DNA of 64,000 nt from Labrys okinawensis (lineage in GTDB: Bacteria; Pseudomonadota; Alphaproteobacteria; Rhizobiales; Labraceae). The stretch is taken from positions 248,001 through 312,000 of the forward strand of contig NZ_PUEJ01000006.1 in NCBI RefSeq assembly GCF_002982075.1, in the 5' to 3' direction. Below the pieces are notes generated by a model, which was given only the letters and a program-made list of their open reading frames with translations, was not told the DNA's origin and did no database searches. The position numbers and the translations under genes were made by a program. Positions 1 through 8,171 of this stretch are shown piece after piece. How positions within the stretch are numbered: position 1 is the first letter of the stretch; each line of letters starts with the position of its first letter.

Positions 1-245
1 ACCGGGATCTGCGCCGCCTGCTGGATGGCGTGGTAGTTCGAGCCCTTGTAGACGTCGTAATAGCCGATCACGTCGGCAATGAAGATGCCGTCGAAGATCC
101 CCTTCTCCAATGTCCGCGCCAGGTCCTGCCAGTAGTCGAGATCCTTGTATTTCCACGATCGGTCGCGCGGATGCGCCCACAGGCCCGGTGACTGGTGGCC
201 CACGCAATTCATGTCGAAGGCGTTGAAGCGTATCTGGCGGGCCAT
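1..245 (-). CDS. LLM-class flavin-dependent monooxygenase, NtaA/SnaA/DszA type (N-terminal part)
   Basis: The first 81 residues of a protein that continues beyond the left edge of the window. The start ATG reads on the minus strand from 245, and the translation begins MARQIRFNAFDMNCVGHQSP, followed by a LARTLEKGIFDGIFIADVIG segment. This matches the start of the nitrilotriacetate-monooxygenase/DszA branch of luciferase-like flavin monooxygenases, which take FMNH2 from a separate reductase. It faces the SfnB-type gene at 448 across a 202-bp divergent intergenic region, an arrangement often seen in organosulfur-use loci. The substrate cannot be told from this fragment. Confidence 0.8.
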   Translation of the reverse strand, partial: MARQIRFNAFDMNCVGHQSPGLWAHPRDRSWKYKDLDYWQDLARTLEKGIFDGIFIADVIGYYDVYKGSNYHAIQQAAQIP

Positions 246-447
246 TCCCAATCTCCACATCTGAAACAGCGGCGATGCCGCACCCGGCTACCGCATCGGT
301 CGTTGATTATGAAAACGCCCTCCGACCTAAATGTCTAGTATTTTTATAGAGAATATATACAAAATGATGAGCCGGCGCCGAACCCCATTGGACAGGAAAC
401 CGGGATCGGCGTGGGAGCACCGGATAAAACACAAGAGAATCAGATAG

Positions 448-1686
448 ATGACACAGAAGGCATCGATAGTGACGGCAGGCTGGGGCAGCGGGCCGGGAGA
501 TAATTACGACGAACTCGCCGCCACCTTCCGCCCGGTTTTCGAACGCATTCGCGCGGGCGCCGTCGAGCGGGAGCTCAGTCGCACTTTGCCGCATGAACCG
601 ATCGGCTGGCTCAAAGATGCCCGCTTCGGCGCCCTGCGCGTGCCGGAAAAGGAAGGTGGCTTCGGCGCCAGCCTGCCGCAGCTCTTCGCCCTGCTGATCG
701 AGCTTTCCCACGCCGATTCCAATGTCACGCAGGCCCTGCGCGCCCATTTCGGCTTCGCCGAGGACATCGTGAATGCCCGCTCACAGGATCGCCGCGACCG
801 CTGGCTGCCACGCCTCTCGCGCGGGGAGATCGCCGGCAGCGCCTGGACCGAAATCGGCGAAGCCAAGCAGGCAGCCTTCTCCACCATCGTCAAGCTCCAG
901 GCCGGCAAGGCCGCCTCGGTCACCGGCGCCAAATATTACACCACCGGCTCCCTCTTCGCAGACTGGATCGATATCGGTGCGAGCGGTGAAGGGGGCCAGT
1001 CGCTCTCGGCGGTGGTCGCCCGTCACGCACCGGGCGTCGACGTGATCGACGATTGGGACGGCTTCGGCCAGATCCTCACCGCCAGCGGCACCACCACCTT
1101 CACCGATGCCCCGGTCGATCCCGCCGACGTCGTCATCGATGACGACCGCTTCAAATATTCGGCTGCCTTCTACCAGCTGGTGCATCTGGCGACGCTCGCA
1201 GGCATCGGCCGCGCCGCCAGCGACGACGTCGCCGCGGCGGTGAAGGCCAGGCGCCGCAGCTATTCCAACGCCCCCTCACCGCGCCCGTGCGAGGATGCCC
1301 AGGTGCTGCAGGTGGTCGGGCGGATCCGCGGCGCGGCCTATTCGGCCGGGGCCATCGTGCTCAAGGCCGCCGACGCCCTGCGGCGCGCCTTCGACACCCG
1401 CTTTGCCGGTGACGCCGCCGCGGAGGAGCAGGCCAATGCCATCGCCGAACTCGAAGTGGCGCAGGCCCAGACCGTGGTCTCCACCCTGATCCTCGATGCC
1501 TCCACCATCGTGTTCGACGCGCTCGGCGCCTCCGCCACGCAGCGCTCCGCCGCCCTCGACCGTCACTGGCGCAATGCGCGCACCCTCTCCTCCCACAATC
1601 CGCGCATCTACAAGGACCGGATCATCGGAGACTTTGCCGTCAACGGCACGCCGCCGCCCTATCAATGGCGCATCGGGCAGGTGTGA
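448..1686 (+). CDS. acyl-CoA dehydrogenase family protein, SfnB/DszC-like
   Basis: A 412-residue protein with the acyl-CoA dehydrogenase fold: an N-terminal helical part with RVPEKEGGFGASLPQL, a middle strand region (SAWTEIGEAKQ, then SVTGAKYYTTGSLFADW) and a C-terminal helical bundle ending SSHNPRIYKDRIIGDF. This tail is typical of the SfnB/DszC branch, flavin-dependent monooxygenases acting on sulfur compounds such as dimethyl sulfone, methanesulfonate or dibenzothiophene rather than on acyl-CoA. The divergent NtaA-type monooxygenase at the left edge supports an oxidative sulfur-scavenging role. The AT-rich stretch around 325-365 probably holds the promoters for both genes. Family assignment is good; substrate is inferred only. 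Confidence 0.8.
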   Translation: MTQKASIVTAGWGSGPGDNYDELAATFRPVFERIRAGAVERELSRTLPHEPIGWLKDARFGALRVPEKEGGFGASLPQLFALLIELSHADSNVTQALRAHFGFAEDIVNARSQDRRDRWLPRLSRGEIAGSAWTEIGEAKQAAFSTIVKLQAGKAASVTGAKYYTTGSLFADWIDIGASGEGGQSLSAVVARHAPGVDVIDDWDGFGQILTASGTTTFTDAPVDPADVVIDDDRFKYSAAFYQLVHLATLAGIGRAASDDVAAAVKARRRSYSNAPSPRPCEDAQVLQVVGRIRGAAYSAGAIVLKAADALRRAFDTRFAGDAAAEEQANAIAELEVAQAQTVVSTLILDASTIVFDALGASATQRSAALDRHWRNARTLSSHNPRIYKDRIIGDFAVNGTPPPYQWRIGQV

Positions 1687-1699
1687 GGACATAATCTTT

Positions 1700-1859
1700 A
1701 CCCTCCCCTGAAGGGGGAGGGTCGACACACAGTGTCGGGGTGGGGTGATATGGCACAGCCCCTACAGGAATAGCGCGCAATTCTGTTCTTCACTCGTACT
1801 TACTCAGAAGTCACCCCACCCCGGCCTTTTAGGCCGACCCTCCCCCTCCAGGGGAGGGT
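1700..1859. repeat. Long palindromic intergenic repeat (CCCTCCCC/GGGGTGGGGTGA type)
   Basis: Outer arms at 1700-1724 and 1835-1859 are near-perfect inverted copies built on ACCCTCCCCT and AGGGGAGGGT, and each arm can also fold on itself. Inner arms GGGGTGGGGTGA (1736-1747) and TCACCCCACCCC (1811-1822) are perfect. This is a type of intergenic palindrome frequently found in alphaproteobacterial genomes. It fills most of the gap between the SfnB-like gene and the AEC transporter and could act as a transcription end for the upstream gene. Confidence 0.8.
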
Positions 1860-1992
1860 GAAGCTCGCCGCCGCTTCCTGTCATGAGGAAGCACCCGCTA
1901 CGCCTCGCCATTTGACGGAATCAGCGGTCGTTGCGAGACCTTGGGGCAGGAGAGGCGGCATGGCGCCGCCGCGCACATGCCCCAAGGAACCG

Positions 1993-2943
1993 ATGTCGCC
2001 CCTGGTTGAAACCGCGCTGTTCGTCTTCGGCCTGGTCGCGCTCGGCTATGGCGCGGGGGCGAGCGGCTATCTCAAAGCCGAGGCGGGGGATGCCCTTTCC
2101 GATTTCGCCGTCCGGGTGGCATTGCCGCTGCTGCTGTTCCGCACCATGGTCACGTCGAGCTTCCATGGCTCGGCCCCCTGGCAATTATGGGCCACCTATT
2201 TCACCGCCGTCACCATAGCATGGATCGCCGGCCACCTGGCGACCACCCGCCTGTTCCGGCGCGACGGCCAGGCCGGCGTGATCGGCGGCGTCTCCGCCGC
2301 CTTCTCCAACCTGGTGCTGCTCGGCATTCCCTTCATGCTCGGTGTCTTCGGCAATGAAGGCTTCGAGATCCTCTCGCTGATCATCTCGGTGCATCTGCCC
2401 ACCATGCTGATGGCCTCGATCCTGCTGTTCCACTGGTTCGGGCCCCGGCGCCGGGAGCCGCTGCATCCCCTGGCGATCATTCGCGACTTCCTGGGCAGGC
2501 TGCTCACCAATCCCCTGATCATCGGCATCTTCGCCGGCCTTGCCTGGCGGGCGAGCGGCATTCCGCTGCCGACTATAGCCAATCGCTTCGTCGATGCCCT
2601 CGCCGACGTGGCCGGGCCCATCGCCTTGTTCGCCATGGGCCTCGGCCTGAAGAAATTCGGCCTGTCCGGCAACCTCAAGCCCGCGCTGGTCCTGTCGGGT
2701 CTGAAACTGCTGCTGATGCCGGCCGTTGCCCTCGCCGCCGCCTGGCTGTTCGGTCTGCCGCCCTTCCCGGCCAAGGTGGCCGTGGCCGCGGCGAGCCTGC
2801 CGTCGGGCGTGAACTCCTATCTGATCGCGATCCAGCTCAAGACGGAACAATCCCTGGCCTCCAACCAGATCACCATCGCCACCGCCTTTTCCGTGGTGAC
2901 CACGGCCTTCTGGCTCGAGATCGCCACCGCATTGCTGGGCTGA
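1993..2943 (+). CDS. AEC family transporter (auxin efflux carrier type)
   Basis: A 316-residue integral membrane protein of the AEC/PIN-like family, which exports or exchanges small organic anions. The sequence is almost wholly hydrophobic, with about ten membrane segments in two halves, and has family features such as FSNLVLLGIPFMLGVFGNEG and, near the C-terminus, VAAASLPSGVNSYLIAIQ. The ATG at 1993, preceded by AAGGA, gives the usual family length; an in-frame ATG at 1858 would add 45 residues of repeat-derived, non-conserved sequence and is rejected. It stands alone after the palindromic repeat. Substrate unknown. Confidence 0.85.
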   Translation: MSPLVETALFVFGLVALGYGAGASGYLKAEAGDALSDFAVRVALPLLLFRTMVTSSFHGSAPWQLWATYFTAVTIAWIAGHLATTRLFRRDGQAGVIGGVSAAFSNLVLLGIPFMLGVFGNEGFEILSLIISVHLPTMLMASILLFHWFGPRRREPLHPLAIIRDFLGRLLTNPLIIGIFAGLAWRASGIPLPTIANRFVDALADVAGPIALFAMGLGLKKFGLSGNLKPALVLSGLKLLLMPAVALAAAWLFGLPPFPAKVAVAAASLPSGVNSYLIAIQLKTEQSLASNQITIATAFSVVTTAFWLEIATALLG

Positions 2944-3021
2944 AGCCGCGCGTCGCGCGCGATAGCCCCCCATCTCCCGGACCGGCATCAAGGCCCTATC
3001 GACTGTCATCTTTCCTAAAGA

Positions 3022-3051
3022 GAAGGGCGCCGGATCGCTCCGGCGCCCTTC
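3022..3051 (-). terminator. Hairpin terminator downstream of glnT
   Basis: A perfect 13-bp stem (3022-3034 with 3039-3051) and a 4-base loop, lying just past the glnT stop codon. On the minus strand the stem is followed by TCTCTTTAGG, a modest T-rich run. The convergent AEC transporter may share it, but on the plus strand no T-run follows. Confidence 0.6.
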
Positions 3052-3083
3052 GCAGAGCTGGAAAACGCTTTAGTCCCGACTGC

Positions 3084-4391
3084 TCAGATATCGAGCGTGT
3101 GGTCGCGCTCCCACTGGGTGAAGTGGCTGGCGTAGCTGTTCCACTCCTGGTGCTTGAGCTTGAGATAGGCGGCGGAGAAGTCCTCTCCCAGGGCGGCTTT
3201 CAGCGACTCGTCCCTGTCGAAATTGCGCAGGGCATCGAGCAGATTCAGCGGCAGCTTGGGCGCGTCCGTCACGGTATGGCCGTGCTGATACATGTCGATG
3301 TCGTAGCGCTTGCCGGGATCGGCCTTGGAATGGATGCCGTCGAGGCCGGCCGCGACGATCACGGCTTGCATCAGATAGGGATTGGCGGCGCCGTCAGGCA
3401 GGCGCAGCTCGAAGCGCCCCTTGCCCGGCACGCGCACCATATGGGTGCGGTTGTTGCCGGTCCAGGTCACCGAATTCGGCGCCCAGGTCGCGCCCGAGAT
3501 GGTGCGGGGCGCATTGATGCGCTTGTAGGAATTCACCGTCGGATTGGTGATCGCCGACAGGCTTTCGGCATGCTTCATGATGCCGCCGAGGAAGTGATAG
3601 CCCTGCCGCGACAGGCCCATCTCGTCCTTGCTGTCATAGAACATGTTGACCTTGCCGGTCTCGTCCCACACCGAGATATGGGCATGGCAGCCCGAACCGG
3701 TCAGCCCCATGAAGGGCTTGGGCATGAAGGTGGCACGCAGGCCGTGTTTCTCGGCGACCGAGCGCACCATGAACTTGAAGAAGGAGTGCCGGTCGGCCGT
3801 AACCAGGCAGTCGTCGAAGTTCCAGTTCATTTCGAACTGGCCGTTGGCGTCCTCATGGTCGTTCTGGTAGGGGCCCCAGCCCAGCTCCAGCATATAGTCG
3901 CAGATCTCGGCGATGACGTCGTAGCGGCGCATCAGGGCCTGCTGGTCGTAGCAGGGCTTGGCGGCGCAATCCTTGGCATCGGAGATGGCCGTGCCGTCGG
4001 CATCGATCAGGAAGAACTCGGCCTCGACGCCGGTCTTTACATAGAGCCCTTCCTTGGCCGCGTTGGCCATGACGTTCTTGAGCACCACGCGCGGAGCCTG
4101 GCCGACATGCTTGTCTTCCATCACGCAGTCGGCGGGGACCCAGGCGACTTCCTTCTTCCAGGGCAGCTGGATGACGGCGCTGGGATCGGGCACGCCGAAG
4201 AGATCGGGGTGGGCGGGCGTCAGGTCCAGGAAGGTGGCGAAGCCGGCGAAACCGGCACCGTCCTTCTGCATGTCGGCGATCGCTGCTGCCGGAACCAGTT
4301 TGGCGCGCTGGGCGCCGAACAGGTCCGTGTAGGAAATCATGAAATAGCGAATGCCTTTTTCCCTGGCGAGCGTCGCCAAATCCTGGGTCAT
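3084..4391 (-). CDS. glnT: type III glutamine synthetase / gamma-glutamylamide synthetase (GlnT)
   Basis: A 435-residue GlnA-superfamily ligase, the usual length of the type III (GlnT) group. Visible motifs are QNDHEDANGQFEMNW, the ATP/glutamate-site segment TGSGCHAHISVWD and GNNRTHMVRVPGKGRFELRL. GlnT joins glutamate to ammonia or, in the related GmaS enzymes, to methylamine, giving gamma-glutamylmethylamide. It is the last gene of the glxB-glxC-glxD-glnT run, exactly the partners MgsABC have with GmaS in the N-methylglutamate pathway, so an amine substrate is possible. The start at 4391 is chosen because upstream codons lie in a structured intergenic element. Ammonia versus amine cannot be decided from sequence. 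Confidence 0.9.
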   Translation of the reverse strand: MTQDLATLAREKGIRYFMISYTDLFGAQRAKLVPAAAIADMQKDGAGFAGFATFLDLTPAHPDLFGVPDPSAVIQLPWKKEVAWVPADCVMEDKHVGQAPRVVLKNVMANAAKEGLYVKTGVEAEFFLIDADGTAISDAKDCAAKPCYDQQALMRRYDVIAEICDYMLELGWGPYQNDHEDANGQFEMNWNFDDCLVTADRHSFFKFMVRSVAEKHGLRATFMPKPFMGLTGSGCHAHISVWDETGKVNMFYDSKDEMGLSRQGYHFLGGIMKHAESLSAITNPTVNSYKRINAPRTISGATWAPNSVTWTGNNRTHMVRVPGKGRFELRLPDGAANPYLMQAVIVAAGLDGIHSKADPGKRYDIDMYQHGHTVTDAPKLPLNLLDALRNFDRDESLKAALGEDFSAAYLKLKHQEWNSYASHFTQWERDHTLDI

Positions 4392-4419
4392 GTGCGGAAT
4401 CCCGATAATGGATGGTGGG

Positions 4420-4518
4420 GTGTGCCGGCCTTCAGACCGGCATCTTTGATGGTGTTGGACGAAGATATGCCGGAATCGCTCCATTGGCACGCCGATGGAG
4501 CTGAAAAGACCGGCACAC
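4420..4518. repeat. Structured intercistronic element between glxD and glnT
   Basis: Outer arms GTGTGCCGGCCTT (from 4420) and AAGACCGGCACAC (to 4518) pair at 12 of 13 positions. They enclose two further inverted repeats, one built on CCGGCAT/ATGCCGG with a CTT/AAG extension (4436-4472) and one on CTCCAT/ATGGAG. The predicted transcript folds as a three-way junction. A second element with the same layout but different sequence lies at 5856-5966 in the same operon. Confidence 0.65.
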
Positions 4519-4520
4519 TT

Positions 4521-5846
4521 TTAAAAGCCCTGTCCGGGGATCCAATTCGTGCCGGCCAGCGGGACGCGTGCCATGGCGGCAGCCTCGATGGTGAGGGCGC
4601 ACAGATCTTCCGGCTCCAGATTGTGCACGTGGTTCTTGCCGCAGGCACGGGCGATGGTCTGGGCCTCCAGCGTCATCACCTTGAGATAGTTGGCGAGGCG
4701 GCGGCCGGCCTTGACCGGATCGAGCCTTTCCATCAGCTCGGGATCCTGGGTGGTGATGCCGGCCGGATCCTTGCCCTCATGCCAGTCGTCATAGGCGCCG
4801 GCGGTGGTGCCGAGCTTGCGATATTCGTCCTCATGCACGGGATCGTTGTCGCCGAGCGCGATCAGGGCCGCCGTACCGACGGAGACCGCATCCGCGCCGA
4901 GTGCCAGGGCCTTGGCGACATCGGCTCCGTTGCGGATGCCGCCGGAGACGATCAGCTGCACCTTGCGGTGCATGCCGAGGTCCTGTAGCGCCTGCACGGC
5001 CGGACGGATGCAGGCGAGCGTCGGCTGGCCGACATGCTCGATGAAGACTTCCTGCGTCGCCGCGGTGCCGCCCTGCATGCCGTCGAGCACCACCACATCG
5101 GCACCGGCCTTCACCGCCAGGGCCACGTCGTAATAGGGACGGGCGCCGCCGACCTTCACATAGATCGGTTTCTCCCAATCGGTGATCTCGCGCAGTTCGA
5201 GGATCTTGATCTCGAGATCGTCCGGCCCCGTCCAGTCGGGATGGCGGCAGGCGGAGCGCTGGTCGATGCCCTTGGGCAGCGTGCGCATCTGGGCGACGCG
5301 GTCGGAGATCTTCTGGCCGAGCAGCATGCCGCCGCCGCCGGGTTTGGCGCCCTGGCCGACCACCACCTCGATGGCGTCGGCCTTGCGCAGATCGTCCGGA
5401 TTCATGCCGTAGCGCGAAGGCAGATATTGATAGACCAGGGTCTTGGACTGGCCACGCTCCTCCGGCGTCATGCCGCCGTCGCCCGTGGTGGTCGAGGTGC
5501 CCGCCAGCGAGGCGCCGCGCCCGAGCGCCTCCTTGGCGCGGCCCGAAAGGGAGCCGAAGCTCATGCCCGCGACTGTGATCGGGATCTTCAGCTCGATCGG
5601 CTTCTTGGCGAAGCGCGAACCGAGCACGACATTGGTGGCGCAACGCTCGCGATAGCCTTCCAGCGGATAGCGCGAGATCGAGGCGCCGAGAAAGAGCAGG
5701 TCGTCGAAATGCGGGACCTTGCGCTTGGCGCCGCCGCCGCGGATGTCGTAGATGCCAGTGGTGGCGGCGCGGCGGATCTCGGACAGGGTGTAATCGTCGA
5801 AGGTCGCGGACTTGCGCGGAACGGTCGGCGGATTGTGATAGCTCAT
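4521..5846 (-). CDS. glxD: FMN-binding glutamate synthase family protein (GlxD/MgsC type)
   Basis: A 441-residue protein corresponding to the central and FMN-binding synthase domain of the large glutamate synthase subunit. Seen in order: PITVAGMSFGSLSGRAKEAL, VVGQGAKPGGGGMLLGQKIS, PIYVKVGGARPYYDVALAVK, then the phosphate-binding barrel end LIVSGGIRNGADVAKALALG. In MgsC of the N-methylglutamate pathway this domain carries out the reductive step that makes N-methylglutamate from methylamine-derived nitrogen and a glutamate skeleton. Here it follows glxC after a 120-bp structured gap. The family is certain; whether the product is glutamate or an N-substituted glutamate is open. Confidence 0.88.
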   Translation of the reverse strand: MSYHNPPTVPRKSATFDDYTLSEIRRAATTGIYDIRGGGAKRKVPHFDDLLFLGASISRYPLEGYRERCATNVVLGSRFAKKPIELKIPITVAGMSFGSLSGRAKEALGRGASLAGTSTTTGDGGMTPEERGQSKTLVYQYLPSRYGMNPDDLRKADAIEVVVGQGAKPGGGGMLLGQKISDRVAQMRTLPKGIDQRSACRHPDWTGPDDLEIKILELREITDWEKPIYVKVGGARPYYDVALAVKAGADVVVLDGMQGGTAATQEVFIEHVGQPTLACIRPAVQALQDLGMHRKVQLIVSGGIRNGADVAKALALGADAVSVGTAALIALGDNDPVHEDEYRKLGTTAGAYDDWHEGKDPAGITTQDPELMERLDPVKAGRRLANYLKVMTLEAQTIARACGKNHVHNLEPEDLCALTIEAAAMARVPLAGTNWIPGQGF

Positions 5847-5855
5847 GAGGTCAAT

Positions 5856-5966
5856 CCTGGGATCGCAGGCTTCCGGCCTGCTCTTGAAACGGTCGATGCG
5901 GCGGGAAGAGCAGGTTTCGCAACATCGAGCAGGACTCGGTGTTGCTGAGAAGCCTGCGATCCCAGG
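5856..5966. repeat. Structured intercistronic element between glxC and glxD with 18-bp perfect terminal inverted repeats
   Basis: Arms 5856-5873 (CCTGGGATCGCAGGCTTC) and 5949-5966 are perfect inverse complements. Inside are two further inverted repeats, CCTGCTCTT/AAGAGCAGG and GCAACA/TGTTGC, so the RNA would fold as a three-way junction. It fills nearly the whole gap between the glxC stop (5967) and the glxD start (5846). GATCGCAGGC-type arms suggest a dispersed repeat unit rather than a riboswitch. Confidence 0.75.
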
Positions 5967-6710
5967 TCAGTACGCATCCGCATTGTCGATGTTGAAGTTG
6001 TAGAGCGTGCGGGCCGAGCCGTAGCGCTTGAACTCCTCGGGCTTGACGTCGGTGAAGCCGGCCTTGGCGAGCAGCCCGCCGAGGATTTCCAGATGTTCGG
6101 GGCGCATCTCCTTCTCGATGCAATCGGCCCCCAGGCTCTTGACCTTGCCGCGGACGAACAGCCGGGCCTCGTAGATGGAGTCGCCCAGGGCGTCGCCGGC
6201 ATCGCCGCAGACCACGAGATTGCCGGACTGGGCCATGAAGGCGGACATGTGGCCGATATTGCCCTTCACCACGATGTCGATGCCCTTCATCGAGATGCCG
6301 CAGCGCGAGGACGCGTTGCCCTCGATCACCAGCAGGCCGCCCTTGCCGGTGGCGCCGGCATATTGGCTGGCATCGCCCTTGATACGCACCTCGCCCGACA
6401 TCATGTTCTCGGCCACGCCGGGACCGGCCGAGCCATGCACGACGACGGTCGCTTCCTTGTTCATGCCGGCGCAGTAATAACCGACGCTGCCCCTGACATC
6501 GATGCGCACGGGCGCGTCGACACCGACGGCCAAAGCGTGCGAGCCCTTGGGATTGCTCACCTCCCAGGAGGTGGCGTTGGTGCCGGCCTTGAGGGCGTGC
6601 AGCGCCTGGTTGAGCTCACGCAAGGGCGTCTTGGCGAGATCGATACTGGTCAAATCGGCCGTCTCAACGTCCACACCCACGCTCGCGACCTTCTTCGCAA
6701 GTTGATCCAT
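5967..6710 (-). CDS. glxC: GXGXG-motif glutamate synthase C-terminal domain protein (GlxC/MgsB type)
   Basis: A 247-residue stand-alone version of the right-handed beta-helix domain at the C-terminus of glutamate synthase and formylmethanofuran dehydrogenase subunit C. The repeated turn pattern is plain: VRGSVGYYCAGMN, VVVHGSAGPGVAENMMSG, GATGKGGLLVIEGNASSRCG, VVKGNIGHMSAFMAQSG, VVCGDAGDALGDSIY. In the three-protein synthase it links the amidotransferase subunit to the FMN subunit. It starts three bases after the glxB stop codon, so the two are co-translated. Confidence 0.88.
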   Translation of the reverse strand: MDQLAKKVASVGVDVETADLTSIDLAKTPLRELNQALHALKAGTNATSWEVSNPKGSHALAVGVDAPVRIDVRGSVGYYCAGMNKEATVVVHGSAGPGVAENMMSGEVRIKGDASQYAGATGKGGLLVIEGNASSRCGISMKGIDIVVKGNIGHMSAFMAQSGNLVVCGDAGDALGDSIYEARLFVRGKVKSLGADCIEKEMRPEHLEILGGLLAKAGFTDVKPEEFKRYGSARTLYNFNIDNADAY

Positions 6711-6713
6711 GCC

Positions 6714-7610
6714 TCAGCGCTCCCAGAAGTAAACGGTGGCGGGCTCGGGCTCCCACACCTTGGCATCCTCGATGCCGGGCAGGTTCACCAGAGCGCGATA
6801 TTCGGAACCGAAGGCGACATATTGATCGGTCTCGGCGAGCACGGCGGGCTTGCACGCGACAGGATCGCGCACGACCCCAAAGCCATCCTTGGTGCCGACG
6901 ACGAAGGTGAAGAAGCCGTCGAGATCGTCGAGCCCCTTCTCCATGGCCTCGCCGAGATTGAGGCCCTGGTTCATGCGCCAGGTCAGATAGGCCGCCGCGA
7001 CTTCGGAGTCGTTCTCGGTCTCGAAGCTCATGCCGTCATGCCTGAGTTCGCGGCGCAGATTGTTGTGGTTGGACAGCGAGCCATTATGCACGAGGCACTC
7101 GTCGGCGCCGGTCGAGAAGGGATGGGCACCGAGGGTGGTCACCGCCGATTCGGTCGCCATGCGGGTATGGCCGATGCCGTGGCTGCCCGTCATCTGGGCG
7201 AGACCGAAGCGCTTGGCGACGTCGGTGGGATAGCCCACCTCCTTGTAGATCTCGATCGCCTCGCCCGCGCCCATGATGCGGATCGAAGGGCGCTCCGCCT
7301 TGATGGCCTGGCGCGCCGCCTCGGCCTTGTCGGCATCGAGGACGAGAACGGCGTGGGTGTCCTTCGGCGTGATGGAAACCTTCGCGCCGACGGCCTTCTC
7401 CACCAGGGCTGCGAGACCATCGAAATCCTGGGCCGGATCGGCCGACTGCACGGTGACCTTGGCCTTGCCGGCCTGGGGCGCGCCATAGATCGCGAACCCG
7501 GCCGAATCCGGGCCACGGTCGCACATGGTGGCGAGCATACCCGACAGGAGCGTACCCAATTGGGGCTCCAGGCTCTTATCCTTCAGAAACAGGCCGACAA
7601 TGCCACACAT
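6714..7610 (-). CDS. glxB: class II glutamine amidotransferase (GlxB/MgsA type)
   Basis: A 298-residue Ntn-hydrolase glutamine amidotransferase. It begins MCGIVGLF, so removal of Met exposes the catalytic Cys2, and has MCDRGPDSAGFAIYG, IGHTRMATESAVTTLGAHPF and the oxyanion-hole segment CLVHNGSLSNHNNLRREL. It would release ammonia or, in MgsA-like enzymes, methylamine from a gamma-glutamylamide for use by GlxC/GlxD. First gene of the operon; a GAGGGA sits about ten bases upstream and paired palindromes lie 80-130 bases upstream, making this the regulated promoter. Confidence 0.9.
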   Translation of the reverse strand: MCGIVGLFLKDKSLEPQLGTLLSGMLATMCDRGPDSAGFAIYGAPQAGKAKVTVQSADPAQDFDGLAALVEKAVGAKVSITPKDTHAVLVLDADKAEAARQAIKAERPSIRIMGAGEAIEIYKEVGYPTDVAKRFGLAQMTGSHGIGHTRMATESAVTTLGAHPFSTGADECLVHNGSLSNHNNLRRELRHDGMSFETENDSEVAAAYLTWRMNQGLNLGEAMEKGLDDLDGFFTFVVGTKDGFGVVRDPVACKPAVLAETDQYVAFGSEYRALVNLPGIEDAKVWEPEPATVYFWER

Positions 7611-7689
7611 AGCACGGGTCCCTCATGCGATTGATTTCAGGGAGGCTAGCAATTTCTTGCGAGGCCAGCAACATCCACCTGAACATTTT

Positions 7690-7737
7690 TTTCCTGTGAG
7701 GAATATTTTTTAGGAAATGGATTTTCCTGACAGGAAA
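7690..7737. promoter_or_regulatory. Paired 15-bp palindromic operator sites upstream of glxB
   Basis: Site one, TTTCCTGTGAGGAAT, covers 7690-7704; site two, TTTCCTGACAGGAAA, covers 7723-7737 and is perfectly symmetric around its central A. Centres are 33 bp apart, about three helical turns, with an extra AGGAAA half-site at 7712-7717. The centres lie about 87 and 120 bp upstream of the glxB start. Related sites occur at 11258 and 11306 before the permease operon. The XRE-cupin protein encoded at 11910 is the obvious candidate binder (inference). Confidence 0.6.
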
Positions 7738-7756
7738 CAGGTGGGAAATGAAGCCC

Positions 7757-8038
7757 TCAGAGCTGGTGACGCCAGCGTTCCCAGCGCAGGCGCGCAACCC
7801 GATAGGCATCCGGAATCGAAAGCGCCCAGACGAACAATCCTCCCGCCATGCGGCCGATCGGGGAGGTCTCCGGCGTCGACAAGTGCCAGCTCAGGAAAGC
7901 GAACAGGAGCGTGAAGAAAGCAAATCCCAGCCCCCGCATCTGGCGGCCGAGAGCGACATGCCCCACCCCTGGAAGCGCAATGGCGAGGGCGAGGATGAGA
8001 TAGGGATGAAAGGGTTTCGCGAGCATGGCTGCGGCCAT
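7757..8038 (-). CDS. small conserved membrane protein, function unknown
   Basis: A 93-residue protein beginning MAAAMLAKPFHPYLILALAIALPG. It has three hydrophobic stretches (about residues 10-30, 33-52 and 60-78) separated by a short charged loop with GRQMRG, and ends with basic residues (RVARLRWERWRHQL). The start at 8038 is chosen for its AGGAGG ribosome-binding site; a longer in-frame reading from 8146 has no such signal. The pattern of paired hairpins around GVGHVALGR recalls TM2-domain-like proteins, but I do not recognise a named family. The glxB promoter region begins directly after its stop codon. Confidence 0.65.
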   Translation of the reverse strand: MAAAMLAKPFHPYLILALAIALPGVGHVALGRQMRGLGFAFFTLLFAFLSWHLSTPETSPIGRMAGGLFVWALSIPDAYRVARLRWERWRHQL

Positions 8039-8171
8039 GGTGCCTCCTGGTAAGATCTTTAGGCTCACGACTTTTCGAAGCGGGCACTCCGTTCTGTAGG
8101 CGCGCCTTGGACCAACAGGCGCGACGCCGGCCGCCATCTCGCTCAACCCGCCAAATCAGGGCCGGCAAGCC

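Noticed and set aside
3099..4988. A 629-codon open frame antisense to glnT and glxD
   Set aside because: High-GC antisense shadow; no motifs, and the minus strand holds unmistakable enzymes. Similar long shadows (61334-63406 and 52400-54514 on the minus strand) were rejected for the same reason.
3084..7610. Complete N-methylglutamate pathway
   Set aside because: Genes like mgsABC and gmaS are here, but the mgdABCD dehydrogenase genes are not seen in the window, so the full pathway cannot be claimed.
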